A stretch of 64,000 nt of DNA from Streptomyces xantholiticus. GTDB lineage: Bacteria > Actinomycetota > Actinomycetes > Streptomycetales > Streptomycetaceae. The notes under the pieces are model-generated. The model did not search any database and was not told the origin of the DNA. It saw only the letters and a list, made by a program, of their open reading frames with translations. Position 1 is the stretch's first letter. Each line of letters starts with the position of its first letter. Both the position numbers and the translations under genes were made by a program. Below, piece by piece: positions 35,833 through 44,843 of the stretch. The stretch is taken from positions 1-64,000 of the forward strand of contig NZ_BMWB01000025.1 in assembly GCF_014651015.1 (NCBI RefSeq), given 5' to 3'.

Positions 35833-36981
35833 GTGATCATGCTTGGTCGGCTACGGCGCCGTCGCTTTCCCTACGACGGCAGGTGGGAAGCTGCACTGCT
35901 GTCGCCCGTGATCCTCACGGTCCTCATCGCCGGCCTGGCGTTCTCCACACCCAGGGAGATCGCTTTCAGCCGTCTCCTGCCCGCGGCGCCTGCCCTCGCC
36001 GCCGCGATGTGGCCCGTACTCCCCACGATCCTGCTGGGGGCGTTCTGCCTGCTGGTCATGATCAGCCTCAGCTTCTTCTACACCGACCTGGGGACGCCAT
36101 ACACGGGGGCTGCGATCGTCGCGGTCACCTTGGCCGCCGCCTACACAAGCCATCGCCGTCTCCAGCGGGAGGAGACGCTCTTCCATATCCGGCTCGTCGC
36201 CGACGCGGCCCAGAAGGTGCTGCTGCGCCCCCTGCCGGCTCGCATCAATGACATCGAGATCGAGTCGCTGTACCTGGCTGCCCAAGAGGAGGCCCGGATC
36301 GGCGGCGACTTCTATGAGGCGGCCGACACCCCGTACGGGGTCCGGCTGCTCATTGGTGACGTGCGCGGCAAGGGCCTGTCCGCGGTAGGAGCGGCATCGG
36401 CGGTGATCAGCTGCTTCAGGGAGGCCGCGTATGACGAGCCTGACCTGAGGGGCATCACCCGGCGCTTGGAAACCAGCATCACCCGCCACATCGCCGCGTT
36501 CCCCGGCCCGGACCTGCCGGAGCGCTTCGCTACGGCTCTCGTCGCGGAGGTCCCGCGTGGCGGTGGCCACGTCAGACTCATCAACTGCGGGCACCCTCCG
36601 CCGCTGCTCGTGCACCACGGGCAGACCCGCGTCCTGGAGCCTTCCACCCCCTCGCCGCCCCTCAACCTCGCGACGCTCATCGGAGACACCTACTGCGTCG
36701 ACACGGTCGCCTTCGCCCCGGGCGACCAGTTGCTTCTCTACACCGATGGCGTGACGGAGACCCGGGACCACGCGGGCGAGTTCTTCCCACTCCCGGAGTG
36801 GATGGGGCAGCAGGGCCTGATGTCGCCCCGCGAGCTGCTCGACCGGCTTCACCGCGACCTGTTCCAGTACAGCGGCGGACGGCTCGACGACGACATCGCG
36901 GCCCTCGCATTGCGGCCGAATACCCGTGCCCCCATCCGACCTGGGTCCGAACAACGACAAAGCCCCGGGCCTGTGATCTGA
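35833..36981 (+). CDS. Membrane-anchored PP2C/SpoIIE-type serine phosphatase
   Basis: 382 residues (GTG 35833; ATG 35839 also possible). Three or four helices occupy residues 20-100 (ALLSPVILTVLIAGLAF, WPVLPTILLGAFCLLVMIS, AAIVAVTLAAAYTS). The cytoplasmic phosphatase domain begins near 135 with EARIGGDFYEAADTPYG, has GDVRGKGLSAVG, INCGHPPPLL and DQLLLYTDGVTETRD, the metal-binding motifs of the RsbU/SpoIIE group. It would dephosphorylate anti-sigma-antagonist-like proteins. No sensor domain other than the membrane part. The tRNA-Gly relic follows directly. Confidence 0.92.
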   Translation: MIMLGRLRRRRFPYDGRWEAALLSPVILTVLIAGLAFSTPREIAFSRLLPAAPALAAAMWPVLPTILLGAFCLLVMISLSFFYTDLGTPYTGAAIVAVTLAAAYTSHRRLQREETLFHIRLVADAAQKVLLRPLPARINDIEIESLYLAAQEEARIGGDFYEAADTPYGVRLLIGDVRGKGLSAVGAASAVISCFREAAYDEPDLRGITRRLETSITRHIAAFPGPDLPERFATALVAEVPRGGGHVRLINCGHPPPLLVHHGQTRVLEPSTPSPPLNLATLIGDTYCVDTVAFAPGDQLLLYTDGVTETRDHAGEFFPLPEWMGQQGLMSPRELLDRLHRDLFQYSGGRLDDDIAALALRPNTRAPIRPGSEQRQSPGPVI

Positions 36982-36995
36982 GGCTTTCGCGGGGG

Positions 36996-37034
36996 GCGGG
37001 TGACGGGAATCGAACCCGCGCTCTGCTTGGGAAT
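36996..37034 (-). pseudogene. 3' fragment of tRNA-Gly(CCC), candidate attachment site
   Basis: On the minus strand TTCCCAAGC, then AGAGCGCGGGTTCGATTCCC and GTCACCCGC, match the anticodon loop, T arm and 3' acceptor strand of actinobacterial tRNA-Gly(CCC), with two bases missing in the anticodon stem. The 5' half is absent. A 3' tRNA end left alone is the usual scar of integrative elements that recombine at tRNA genes, so this is probably attL or attR of an excised or decayed element. Confidence 0.65.
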
Positions 37035-37189
37035 CTCCGCGCTTCTGGGCTTGATCCGACTCCTGACCGGCGGCAACGCCTGTCGTGGCGAATACTCGGA
37101 CGCACCCCGGGCATCCGGTGTTGACCGCGGTTCACCGACCTGTCGGGCATGTATCGGCACGAGCGTGCGACCGGGGTTCAGACGCCTTC

Positions 37190-37534
37190 GCCGCGGTTGA
37201 TCCGCTTCGCCGCCATGTGCTGAGCTTGGGCCTCGCGACGCAGGCGACGTTCGTAGTCGGCGACCTGTTGCCGCACGGGTCGGCTGGTAGCTGTCCGAAT
37301 CAGCCGTTCGTTTTCGCGATCCACGAGGAATGGTCCGTTGCCCCAAAACGAGCGAGCTGTCAGCAGCCTCAGCCCTCACGGAGGCCACCGCACGCTCATC
37401 GCCTCGGCCAGAGCCTTGCGCGTGAGGCCCTGAGCATCCCGCGCGCTCTGCAGGATCTCCCACAGCAACTGATCTGGCTCCCACTCCGCGCCTCGCCCGG
37501 GCGCCGTCTCACGGTCTTGCAGCATCGGTCCCCT
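37190..37534 (-). pseudogene. Broken small gene with an Imm35/YrhB-like tail
   Basis: Minus ATG 37534 gives MLQDRETAPGRGAEWEPDQL and LTRKALAEAMSVRWPP, then TGA at 37376-37378; the same frame resumes with RSFWGNGPFLVDRENERLIR and ends at about 37190 (RINRGEGV). The G-N-G-P-x-x-V-D-R motif resembles Imm35/YrhB immunity-type proteins. The N-terminal part looks like an HTH. The frame is interrupted, so either two tiny ORFs or a dead gene. Confidence 0.4.
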
Positions 37535-38230
37535 GACTGTGCTGCCCCGCTGCCTCGCGGGGCCGTACTCCACCGCCGACCACGCGGGAAAGGAGATTTC
37601 CCCTTTCTACCCGTGGGTACCGTTGCTGTCGGCACCTTGGCGCCGCCGCCCGGTCGGGCGGTGTCCCCCAGGTCAGCACGGTAACGGCCACCGGAAAGGA
37701 GGGCATCGATCGCCCGTCGATTCTCCCGTCCGCGACTCCCGTGGGCAGCCACCGACCCTCCCACGCAGTCCTGGGGCACGAGCATCTGACCAAGGACCCT
37801 GCCTGGCGCTCTCCGGCGGGCTCCGTACCGGACCACTGGGAACTCATCGCTCTCGTCCGCGGGGCCTCAGCAGGCGACGACCACAGCAGACTGCAACGCC
37901 TGGACCGGCACGTCCTGCGGTGGATGAGCGAGGCGTTCCTTCGCGGCCGCGCGCCGCCTGGTCGGCTCCGGCCGCAGTGAGGCGGATGAGCACCTGATCG
38001 CGGCGGCGCGCTCGATCCTCGCCGAGGGCGGCCGTCGGCCGGAGGGCCAGTCGGCGATCGCCGTGCACGGACCGCGTCCCGAGGGTGAGGACGCGGCCTT
38101 GCGGATCTGGCCCGAGCGCGGCCTGGCCGCCGACCGGACGGTCCACCGTTCTCATGGCTCGTGTCGATTCCGGTCTACACGGTCCGTCGAATTCGTTGGC
38201 GTGGGAATTGCCGTCAGGGGAGGAAGCGTC
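37535..38230. other. Region without a supported gene
   Basis: About 700 bases. A plus frame at 37741-37980 (SVPDHWELIALVRGASAGDD) is weakly protein-like and could be a shard of a mobile-element gene. Nothing else is supported. Confidence 0.35.
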
Positions 38231-38635
38231 GTGATCCAGCTGCGTGAGCACCAGGTGGAGGCGAAGCGGGCGATTGTCAGGGCGGCCGCGTTGTCTGCAC
38301 GCATGGAGGCTCCGGCTCGTGGTGTGCGGGCAACGGTGGTGTCGGCGACCGGTTCGGGCAAGACCTACACCGCGGCGGCGGCCGCACTGGACCTGTACCG
38401 GCACGGCCGCGTGTTGGTGATGGTGCCGACGCTCGAGCTTCTGGTGCAGGGCCCAGTCGTGGCGGAGGGTCGGCCACAGCGGGCCGATGGTCGCGGTGTG
38501 CTCGATCGAGAGGGACGAGGTCCTCGACGCGCTGTGCGTGCGGACGACGACGAACTCGATCCAACTGGGCCTGTGGGCGGGGTCCGGCCCTGTGGTGGTG
38601 CTCGGGGCCAGCTCCTGCTCCCTGGTCGCCGTAGG
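38231..38635 (+). pseudogene. DEAD/DEAH-type helicase, N-terminal relic
   Basis: GTG 38231 follows GGGGAGGAAG. The frame begins VIQLREHQVEAKRAIVRAAA and contains Walker A VSATGSGKTYTAAAAALDLY, RVLVMVPTLELLVQ; after a frameshift near 38450 it continues MVAVCSIERDEVLDALCVRT and SIQLGLWAGSGPVVVLG. It then ends against minus-strand regulator sequence. Such helicases occur on actinobacterial integrative elements and plasmids. Inactive. Confidence 0.75.
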
Positions 38636-39078
38636 GAGCGATAACGGCCTCGTGGTAAGCCCGCCAGGACCGCCAGGAGTTGCTCTCTGTCCTCCTTGTC
38701 AGTGAACCGGTGGGCCCAAGGCGGCGCACCCTTGGTGCGGTCGAGCCGGGCGATCTCGTCGCGTACCCGTTCCGGTGGAGTGTCGATGACGGCCTTCATC
38801 GCCTCGCTCATCCCCTCCGCGGCCTCCGGCGGGTCAAGAAGTCGGGGAAGTAGGCCGTGCGTGGGAACACGGCGATGAGCAGCGTCAGCACGGCCTGGCC
38901 TTGCCGAGGGGCGTGCCGGTGAGCGCCGCACACGTCGTGCGGAACCAGTCGGCGTACATCCACCGGCCCTGTCGGTCTGGGAGCGGTGCAGGCTGCAGGC
39001 GATTGCCCACAGCGGATCAGGGCGTGAAGCCAAGCGAGTGCATAACAGGTCGGTGTTGCCGAAATGAATGCGCAACAT
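38625..39078 (-). pseudogene. ArsR/DUF5937-like regulator, frameshifted and 3' truncated
   Basis: Minus ATG 39078 with GGGGAG gives MLRIHFGNTDLLCTRLASRP, DPLWAIACSLHRSQ; later frames read LLIAVFPRTAYFPDFLT, EAMKAVIDTPPERVRDEIAR and WRAYHEAVIAPYGD. This is the N-terminal ligand domain of ArsR-type regulators with DUF5937. The DNA-binding domain should follow, but homology stops at the junction with the helicase relic near 38630. Confidence 0.65.
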
Positions 39079-39407
39079 GTCCGCTCCCCTACGCGGGCTG
39101 CCGCATGGCGTGTCCCAGGCCCTGCGTGTGCGTCGACTGGGCCGAGATTCACACACGCCCTCGGTCCCATTCAATGCGGGAACAGGCCGAACTTCCGCAA
39201 ACGAAGCGAGACGTCCAACACCGCGCGTTCATTCCGAGGACGGCTCCCCATCCTCTGCCGGACCTGCGTTCTTCGACCGTGCTCAAATGTCCTCGCCGTC
39301 CAGACCGGATGCCGCCAGCATGGTGCTCGTTCGCCCATCACCGGCGCAGCAGAGCCGGATCACCGTCGCCGTGCGAAGAGACGGCAAGGGAAGACAGGGG
39401 AAAGAAC

Positions 39408-39815
39408 ATGTTAGGAACGCGCAGTATCCGCATCGCGCTGACCGGTGCCGCCGTCGCCAGCTTCGCCATGATCATGCCGCCCGCCTCGGCCTCCGAGGCG
39501 GTGCCCCCGCCCGCGTACGCCGACTGTCCCAGTGGCAGCGTCTGCTTCTATACGGGAACCGGCGGCACCGGTTCCCGGTGCACCTGGAGCAACGCCGACC
39601 CGGACTGGACTTCGGGGAGTGTCACCTGCTCCTGGGCGCGGACTCAACCGGCCCGCTCCATGTACAACCACGGAACATCCAGCGCCTACACCGCAGTCGC
39701 CTTCTACACAGGCGCGAACTACACCTCCTACAACGGCTGCATGGGGCAGGGCTGGGCAGGCAACATCGGCCCCGCATACCTGCGCTCCCACAAGTGGGTC
39801 ACTTTCGCCTGCTGA
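39408..39815 (+). CDS. Secreted peptidase inhibitor family I36 protein
   Basis: 135 residues from ATG 39408 with AGGGGAAAG upstream. A Sec signal peptide (IALTGAAVASFAMIMPPASA) is followed by the I36/beta-gamma-crystallin-like domain: DCPSGSVCFYTGTGGTGS, ARSMYNHGTSSAYTAVAFYT and a final Cys. Six Cys in the mature part would form disulfides. Family I36 includes the Streptomyces metalloproteinase inhibitor SMPI. Extracellular protease control is the likely role. Confidence 0.85.
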   Translation: MLGTRSIRIALTGAAVASFAMIMPPASASEAVPPPAYADCPSGSVCFYTGTGGTGSRCTWSNADPDWTSGSVTCSWARTQPARSMYNHGTSSAYTAVAFYTGANYTSYNGCMGQGWAGNIGPAYLRSHKWVTFAC

Positions 39816-39984
39816 GCCTGCCGCTCAGGACCGGTCACGAGGCTGGCGGTGCCAGTGCCCAAGTGTCACCTGGCCGTGGCGTCGGGTATGGGGGTCCGAG
39901 CGACGGCCGTCTTCGCCCCCAGCCCCCACCCCACCCCACTTCGCTGGGCACACGCAGGTGCCGCTGATCGCGACGTTCCCCGGC

Positions 39985-40090
39985 TCCCGGAAGGCCCGGG
40001 CTGGTGGTACGAGCCCAAGTTCGATGGACACGGTCATGCTGAGCGAGCCGGAGTCCGTGGTGCTGCAAGCGCGCTCCGGCCGGGCGCGCA
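39985..40090 (+). pseudogene. N-terminal relic of an ATP-dependent DNA ligase
   Basis: DVPRLPEGPGWWYEPKFDGH contains ligase motif I (K-F-D-G with the adenylated Lys); MLSEPESVVLQARSGR continues in a neighbouring frame. The rest of the gene is absent. It could be the missing start of the shard at 15330-15430, but the two are 25 kb apart. Confidence 0.65.
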
Positions 40091-40320
40091 GCGCACGAAC
40101 CGGGCCGCAGGGCAGCGGAGCGCCCGGCACGCAGCAAGGCGGGAAGGAAGCGCAGCGGACCGCCCCCACCAGGCGACACGGACCACGCGACCTGGGGAGA
40201 GAGCGCCTGGCGGGGCTGCTGCGCCCGGGCTCCCCGCGGGCGGTTGGTGGCGAGCAGCTCGGTGCAGTCGACGTCCAGGGGCAGGCCGATGACGGTGAAC
40301 GTCCGGGTGGCTGCCGCGGT

Positions 40321-40590
40321 CATGTGATCAGCTCGAACGTCGCGCTCTCGATGGACCGGGTTCGCAGGTCTCCCTCGGCAGCCGGGACGACGTAGGCGCC
40401 GTTGTCGCCACCCCAGAGGGTCTCAGGACTTTCCCCGTCCTCGCCCTCGGCCGCGGTGCGGGAAGTGCTCCAGAACGGCCTCTGCCGCGTTCTGTTCGGC
40501 CTCGTCGAGGGCTTCTCCCTCGGCGACGACGGCGAAAGCCGACGTGGGATCCCAGCAGTCGTACCAGTCGCCGACGATCGTGTATTTCAT
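40321..40590 (-). pseudogene. Small hypothetical gene with one-base insertion
   Basis: ATG 40590 with AAAGGGA gives MKYTIVGDWYDCWDPTSAFA, VVAEGEALDEAEQNAAEAVL, EHF and then an early stop at 40423. If one C in the run TTCCCGCACC is removed the frame continues RTAAEGEDGESPETLWGGDN to FELIT and a TGA overlapping the next ATG. So the gene was 89 codons long. Typical of small cargo genes of integrative elements. Sequencing error cannot be excluded. Confidence 0.6.
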
Positions 40591-40662
40591 GGGATCCCTT
40601 TCTCGGTGATCCGGAGGCCCCGGCCCCGGAATTCACGTCCCCGGGCCCGGGGTGACCTGGTG

Positions 40663-41235
40663 TCAGTGGCGCCGCGCGCCCAGTAGGTGGGCGTTGATGC
40701 GCAGCAGGTAGAGGTCGAGCGGCGTCAGGGCCTGGTCCTCGGTGAGCCCGTGATGTCGGTCCTGGGGTCCGTGGCTCCGGTGAAGATGACGTCGCCGAAG
40801 TGCAGGCCCGGGTGGGGCTGGTAGTCCAGCAGCAGGGCCGAGGCGTGCGGGTTGCGCGGGCGGCGCAGCCCGATGGTGTCGGCCAATCGGGGGATGGCCG
40901 GCCCTGAATTGCCGTGCGTCGCCGGCGCATTGACGAGCGGTCGCCGGGGGCCGGGCGGCCGGCCGGGCAGACAGGTGCACCCCGGTGCGGCCACGTACCG
41001 TACCGGGGCGCAGGGAGGGGTGGTCAGGCCGCGAGGACGATGTGCGGAACACTGCCGCCGACGGGTCGCAACAGTGGGGGTCCAGGTCGACGGTGGCCGT
41101 CTGGGTGTCGCCGTGGACGGTGAAGACGGTGGCCCAGGCCGCGGCGCTGCGCTGGATGGTGAGGGCCTTGCGGGCAGCGTCGACCGGGTCGGTCGCGTTC
41201 AGATCGATCTCCCAGGTCACGTGGTACTCGGGCAC
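40663..41235 (-). pseudogene. Frameshifted mobile-element-type small genes
   Basis: GTG 41235 starts VPEYHVTWEIDLNATDPVDA and ARKALTIQRSAAAWATVFTV, a small protein type frequent on streptomycete plasmids and integrative elements. The same frame then runs through foreign sequence, while another frame carries PAIPRLADTIGLRRPRNPHA, LLLDYQPHPGLHFGDVIFTG; the last 27 codons (LTEDQALTPLDLYLLRINAH) return to the first frame. At least two one-base shifts are required. A further 35-codon shard (VRLDHLDHLTHCVSVDECSL) lies at 41301-41408. Confidence 0.55.
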
Positions 41236-41415
41236 GGTTCTGCCTTCGGCAGGCGAGGCGGAGGGCGCCGGCCGACGGCGCAGCCGGTCGCCGGCGGGGG
41301 TCAAGCAGCGAGGACGAGGGCCGCGTTGTCCAGGCTGCACTCGTCGACGCTGACGCAGTGAGTGAGGTGGTCGAGGTGGTCGAGCCGGACTTCTTCGCCC
41401 TCGGCGTCCTACTCG

Positions 41416-42099
41416 TCACGAGCGGCGAGGAGCTGGATTGAATCCTTTGGTGATGAGCCGGACGGCAAGTGTCACTTCCCAGGCGAATACGGGGATCGCC
41501 ATGACCGACCCCACCAGGGAGACCTGCTCGTAGAGCCCGAACATCACAGCGGTCGCCGAAGCGCAGATCAACGAGCCCCCGACAAGTCCCAGGACGGCGA
41601 TGAACCGTGGCACGAGCCCCGAGCGGTACATCAACCACGCCAGAACCAGCGAGTTCGCCCCCAGGATGAAGTTGGGCCCGAAGAGGAACGTCCAGTCATG
41701 GATCGCTACGAGCGTTTCGCCGGCCGTGACGAGAGACCCGGCATCGGCGTCCGACGTCTGCGCGAAGTCTCTCCTCAGCGTCACGACCGACAGGACGCTG
41801 ATGATGCCGACGACGAGGACGGCGGCTTCAAGAAGGCGAGCGCAGACATAGCCCAGCGCGGCCCCCTCGTTCTGCCTCTTGATGATCGGAAACAGTGTGA
41901 CCCCGGTGCCGATGACGGCCGTCACGAGGACGATCTCGAACAGCGCCCCCAGGAACACCCGAGTGTCGGCGCCGGAGCCGACGACGTACTCGGCGCCGTC
42001 CAGAGCGGGGCCGTACAGCGCGAGCCCGCCGATCGCGGAGACCTCGGTGAGAAGGAAGAACACACCCGCGACAACAGCGGTCTTTCTTGTTGAGTCCAT
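41416..42099 (-). CDS. DUF4386 membrane protein
   Basis: 227 residues from ATG 42099 with GGAGG at 7 bases. Six helices are visible (VVAGVFFLLTEVSAIGGLAL, ALFEIVLVTAVIGTGVTLFP, LLEAAVLVVGIISVLSVVTL, GPNFILGANSLVLAWLMYRS, FIAVLGLVGGSLICASATAV and the last near 195-215). This is the DUF4386 family, often controlled by a divergent TetR regulator, as here. Function unknown; possibly stress-related. Confidence 0.9.
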   Translation of the reverse strand: MDSTRKTAVVAGVFFLLTEVSAIGGLALYGPALDGAEYVVGSGADTRVFLGALFEIVLVTAVIGTGVTLFPIIKRQNEGAALGYVCARLLEAAVLVVGIISVLSVVTLRRDFAQTSDADAGSLVTAGETLVAIHDWTFLFGPNFILGANSLVLAWLMYRSGLVPRFIAVLGLVGGSLICASATAVMFGLYEQVSLVGSVMAIPVFAWEVTLAVRLITKGFNPAPRRS

Positions 42100-42121
42100 C
42101 TGGACCCTCCACCTCATGCAT

Positions 42122-42168
42122 GGTGTACGGCGTACACCTGCGGCCCAGGGTAGGCGTACGCCGTACAC
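42122..42168. promoter_or_regulatory. Two TetR operator sites
   Basis: GGTGTACGGCGTACACC (42122-42138) is a palindrome symmetric about its centre base. GGCGTACGCCGTACAC (42153-42168) is an inverted near-copy (15 of 16 bases of GTGTACGGCGTACACC). Both sit between the DUF4386 start (42099) and the tetR start (42222), so the regulator probably represses both directions. Confidence 0.8.
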
Positions 42169-42221
42169 TCGTCAAGGTGGGAGTCCGGTTCACGACGGAT
42201 CAATCAGGGAGCTGATCGGAA

Positions 42222-42932
42222 ATGGCCCAGCAGACGGAGGCAGTGCGCCGGGCGCCTCTGAGCAGGGACCGAGTGCTGCGCGCCGCCGTCGCGCTTGCCG
42301 ATGAAATCGGGATTGAAGCGCTCAGCATGCGAAAGCTCGCGCAGCAGCTGGGTGTGGTGCCGATGGCCCTCTACAAGCACGTCGCCAACAAGGACCAGCT
42401 CCTGGACGGCATGGTCGATGTCGTCGTCGGCGAGATCGACCCTCCGGCGCCGGAGTCCGACTGGAAGAGCGCGGTCCGACAGAGGATCCTCTCGGCGCGA
42501 CGAGCTCTCCTGGGCCACTCCTGGGCGGCGCAAGTGGTGCAATCGCGAGCCCGCCCGACGCCGGTCGTACTCGCGTATATGGACTCGGTGATCGGAATGT
42601 TCCGGACCGGCGGCTTCTCCGTCGATCTGACGCACCATGTGATGCACGCCCTGGGCAGCCGGATGCTGGGGTTCACCCAGGAGCTGTTCGACGCCTCACC
42701 GAGCCCCGACCCGGAGGCGCAGGCGGTCGTGGTCCCTGCGGACGCCGGGAAGTTCCCCTACGTGACGGAGCTGGCCATGGCAGTCGCCCACGACGAGGAA
42801 TCCGTCGTGGGCCAAGGCTGCGACGATCAGTTCGAGTTCGAGTTCGCGCTGGACCTCCTCCTGGACGGATTCGAACGACTCCGTCAGCAGGGGTGGACTT
42901 CCGCCACCCCTTCGGGGGAGAAGACCGCCTGA
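42222..42932 (+). CDS. TetR-family regulator (TetR_C_1 type)
   Basis: 236 residues. HTH at 18-60: DRVLRAAVALADEIGIEALS, MRKLAQQLGVVPMALYKHVA. The C-terminal ligand domain (LGHSWAAQVVQSRARPTPV, DDQFEFEFALDLLLDGFERL) matches the tetracycline-repressor-like group that usually controls efflux pumps or DUF4386 proteins. Divergent from the DUF4386 gene with shared operators. Confidence 0.92.
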   Translation: MAQQTEAVRRAPLSRDRVLRAAVALADEIGIEALSMRKLAQQLGVVPMALYKHVANKDQLLDGMVDVVVGEIDPPAPESDWKSAVRQRILSARRALLGHSWAAQVVQSRARPTPVVLAYMDSVIGMFRTGGFSVDLTHHVMHALGSRMLGFTQELFDASPSPDPEAQAVVVPADAGKFPYVTELAMAVAHDEESVVGQGCDDQFEFEFALDLLLDGFERLRQQGWTSATPSGEKTA

Positions 42933-43222
42933 AGGGGGCGGCAGCACGGCGGGCGGGTGCCGACGGCGAACTCTTGCGCCAGGAACAGCGACTGCTCGGC
43001 GGCGGCGATGCGGGACAGCCCGGCGCGCTGCTCTCCGATGGCACGGCAGCCGTCCAAGGGGCGCAGGACGTCCGGCCGGAGCTCTTCTCGGTGTGTGTGC
43101 TCGATGGGGCGGCTGCCAGTGCCGCCGTGGTGGTGGTGCGCGGAGCATCGGTGACGCCGCCCGCCCCCGCGGTGGCGAAGGGCGCCTACGGTGAGCTGCG
43201 GGGCGGCGGATAGCGTGCGGGC

Positions 43223-43810
43223 ATGGCGAATACGGGGAAGCGACGGGTCCTGTACCGGCAGGGCAGCGGATTCTGGCGGATGACGGCGAAGTGGGTTCTC
43301 GTCTTCGGGGCCCTGTACCTGCTGGACGGCGGGCTGCTCCGGTCGTGGGGCGACGCTCTGGTCTGGCCGATGATCGGGATCCTGCTGTGGGTGCCGTTCG
43401 GGATCGGCGTCGTCTGGTACCCGAAGAAGGACCAGCGCGTCGAGCTGACGGTGCGTGAACTGCGGGTGCGGCGCAAGCGGCTGCCGATGGAGAAGGTGAA
43501 CCTGCTGCACGTGGCGCGGCTGTGGCTGGAGGGGCGGTCAACCGCGGACGACCAGCCGGTGCTGGAATGGACACGGTTCGACCGGGTGGTGTGGGTGCCG
43601 CTGCGGGACGGCCGAGCGTTCGGCGTGGAGTTCCGCGACCCGGCCGCGTTCGCCAAGGTCTTCGGCGCCTTCGCGGTCGCGGCGTGCGGCGGGCCCGACA
43701 TGGTCCGCGCGAGGGCCGCAGCGGAGACCTACCCGGATCCGCTCCCGATGCGGCCCCGCCCCGCCGACGACCCAGGCTCCTGGCTGGACCTCCTGGACAT
43801 CTTCAACTGA
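43223..43810 (+). CDS. Hypothetical membrane protein
   Basis: 195 residues from ATG 43223. Two helices (WVLVFGALYLLDGGLL and WPMIGILLWVPFGIGVVW, residues 25-66) are followed by a soluble domain with ELTVRELRVRRKRLPMEKVN, WTRFDRVVWVPLRDGRAFGV and a Pro-rich tail. The layout resembles DUF3093-like actinobacterial proteins, but I am not certain of the family. Strong codon bias; alone between tetR and a DUF6193 gene. Confidence 0.75.
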   Translation: MANTGKRRVLYRQGSGFWRMTAKWVLVFGALYLLDGGLLRSWGDALVWPMIGILLWVPFGIGVVWYPKKDQRVELTVRELRVRRKRLPMEKVNLLHVARLWLEGRSTADDQPVLEWTRFDRVVWVPLRDGRAFGVEFRDPAAFAKVFGAFAVAACGGPDMVRARAAAETYPDPLPMRPRPADDPGSWLDLLDIFN

Positions 43811-44102
43811 CAGCGGAAACGCCGGCAAGGGGCAGCACTCCGTCAGGGACACGGGGAACTGCACAGGGCCGGCGTTCTCGACCAGCTCCCCCGGGAGGCT
43901 TTTCCACAAACACCTCCTGCTACTTGCCGAACCTGCCTGCGCCAACGAGTATGCGCCTGAGCTGAACAGGAACCCTTCGCCCCCTGGATCGCTGTCAACG
44001 CAATCGCATCCTGGCATATCGCCGCGGGCAGGACATCGACACCGCCGGCCCCTGGTCAGGGTGCAGGGCCAGCTGTGACTGAGCAGCTCAGATGGGGCGG
44101 GA

Positions 44103-44843
44103 TCATCCGCCGAGCGTGGTTGGGCCGAGGCCGGACGGCAGCCGGCGCACTGCCACTGCCACGGCCTCCTGCGCTGTGGCGAATTGACCAAGGTCCTGGC
44201 TGATGAGGCCCCTGCCCACTCCGTACGTGCCGTCGCTGTTGGCGCTCAGGCACGGTCCGACGAGGGTCAGGTCCGGACGGGTGGTGGTCGAGAAGCGCAG
44301 TGCCCAGTGGCTCGTGAAGGGGTAGAGGGCGCGCAGCGCCGGCTCGGCGAGCGCCGCCTCGATCAGGTTGCGGTACGTCTCCTGCCAGGCGTATTCCAGT
44401 TCGGCCGCCTCCTGGCGCATGCCCTGCCATTCGGATTCCGTCAAGCGCGCGGGATCGTTGTCGGGCACCTCGAACCGGCCGGTCAGGTGCACGAAGGGTG
44501 CCGCCTGTCGGATGTCGTACAGGGTCGCCCCGTCGTGCCACGCTCGGGCGGCCCTGGCTACCTCCGCCAGGTCGTCCGTCCTGCCGTCGATGAGGGGCAT
44601 GCTCTGGAACGGTTCCTCGCCGCGGATCGACCACCGCCGTTCGTGCGACCATGCGCTGATCGCCAGCGGCTCGCGGTGCGGCAGGGTACTTGCGACGGCC
44701 GCGTGGCGCAGCGGCGCGAAGCCCGGGGATGTAACGGGGACGGCCCCGAGGCAGCCGTCCGCCTCGGCCCGCAGCGCTGCGGCGAGGCTGCCGCGGGCCG
44801 CGATGTCGGGATACAGGACGGAGGGATCGGGAGGGGTGGGCAC
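44103..44843 (-). CDS. DUF6193-type protein
   Basis: 246 residues from GTG 44843. Family-like segments: YPDIAARGSLAAALRAEADG near the start, a central W-rich stretch (EAAELEYAWQETYRNLIEAA) and RALYPFTSHWALRFSTTTRP with GTYGVGRGLISQDLGQFATA at the end. DUF6193 proteins are annotated as linked to natural products but have no known reaction. The frame is open to an ATG at 45011; the additional 56 residues lack family similarity, so I prefer the GTG. Confidence 0.75.
   Translation of the reverse strand: MPTPPDPSVLYPDIAARGSLAAALRAEADGCLGAVPVTSPGFAPLRHAAVASTLPHREPLAISAWSHERRWSIRGEEPFQSMPLIDGRTDDLAEVARAARAWHDGATLYDIRQAAPFVHLTGRFEVPDNDPARLTESEWQGMRQEAAELEYAWQETYRNLIEAALAEPALRALYPFTSHWALRFSTTTRPDLTLVGPCLSANSDGTYGVGRGLISQDLGQFATAQEAVAVAVRRLPSGLGPTTLGG

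Noticed and set aside
42893..43213. Plus-strand ORF between tetR and the membrane protein gene
   Set aside because: Low-complexity Gly/Ala/Arg sequence with no start site and no domain; treated as non-coding.
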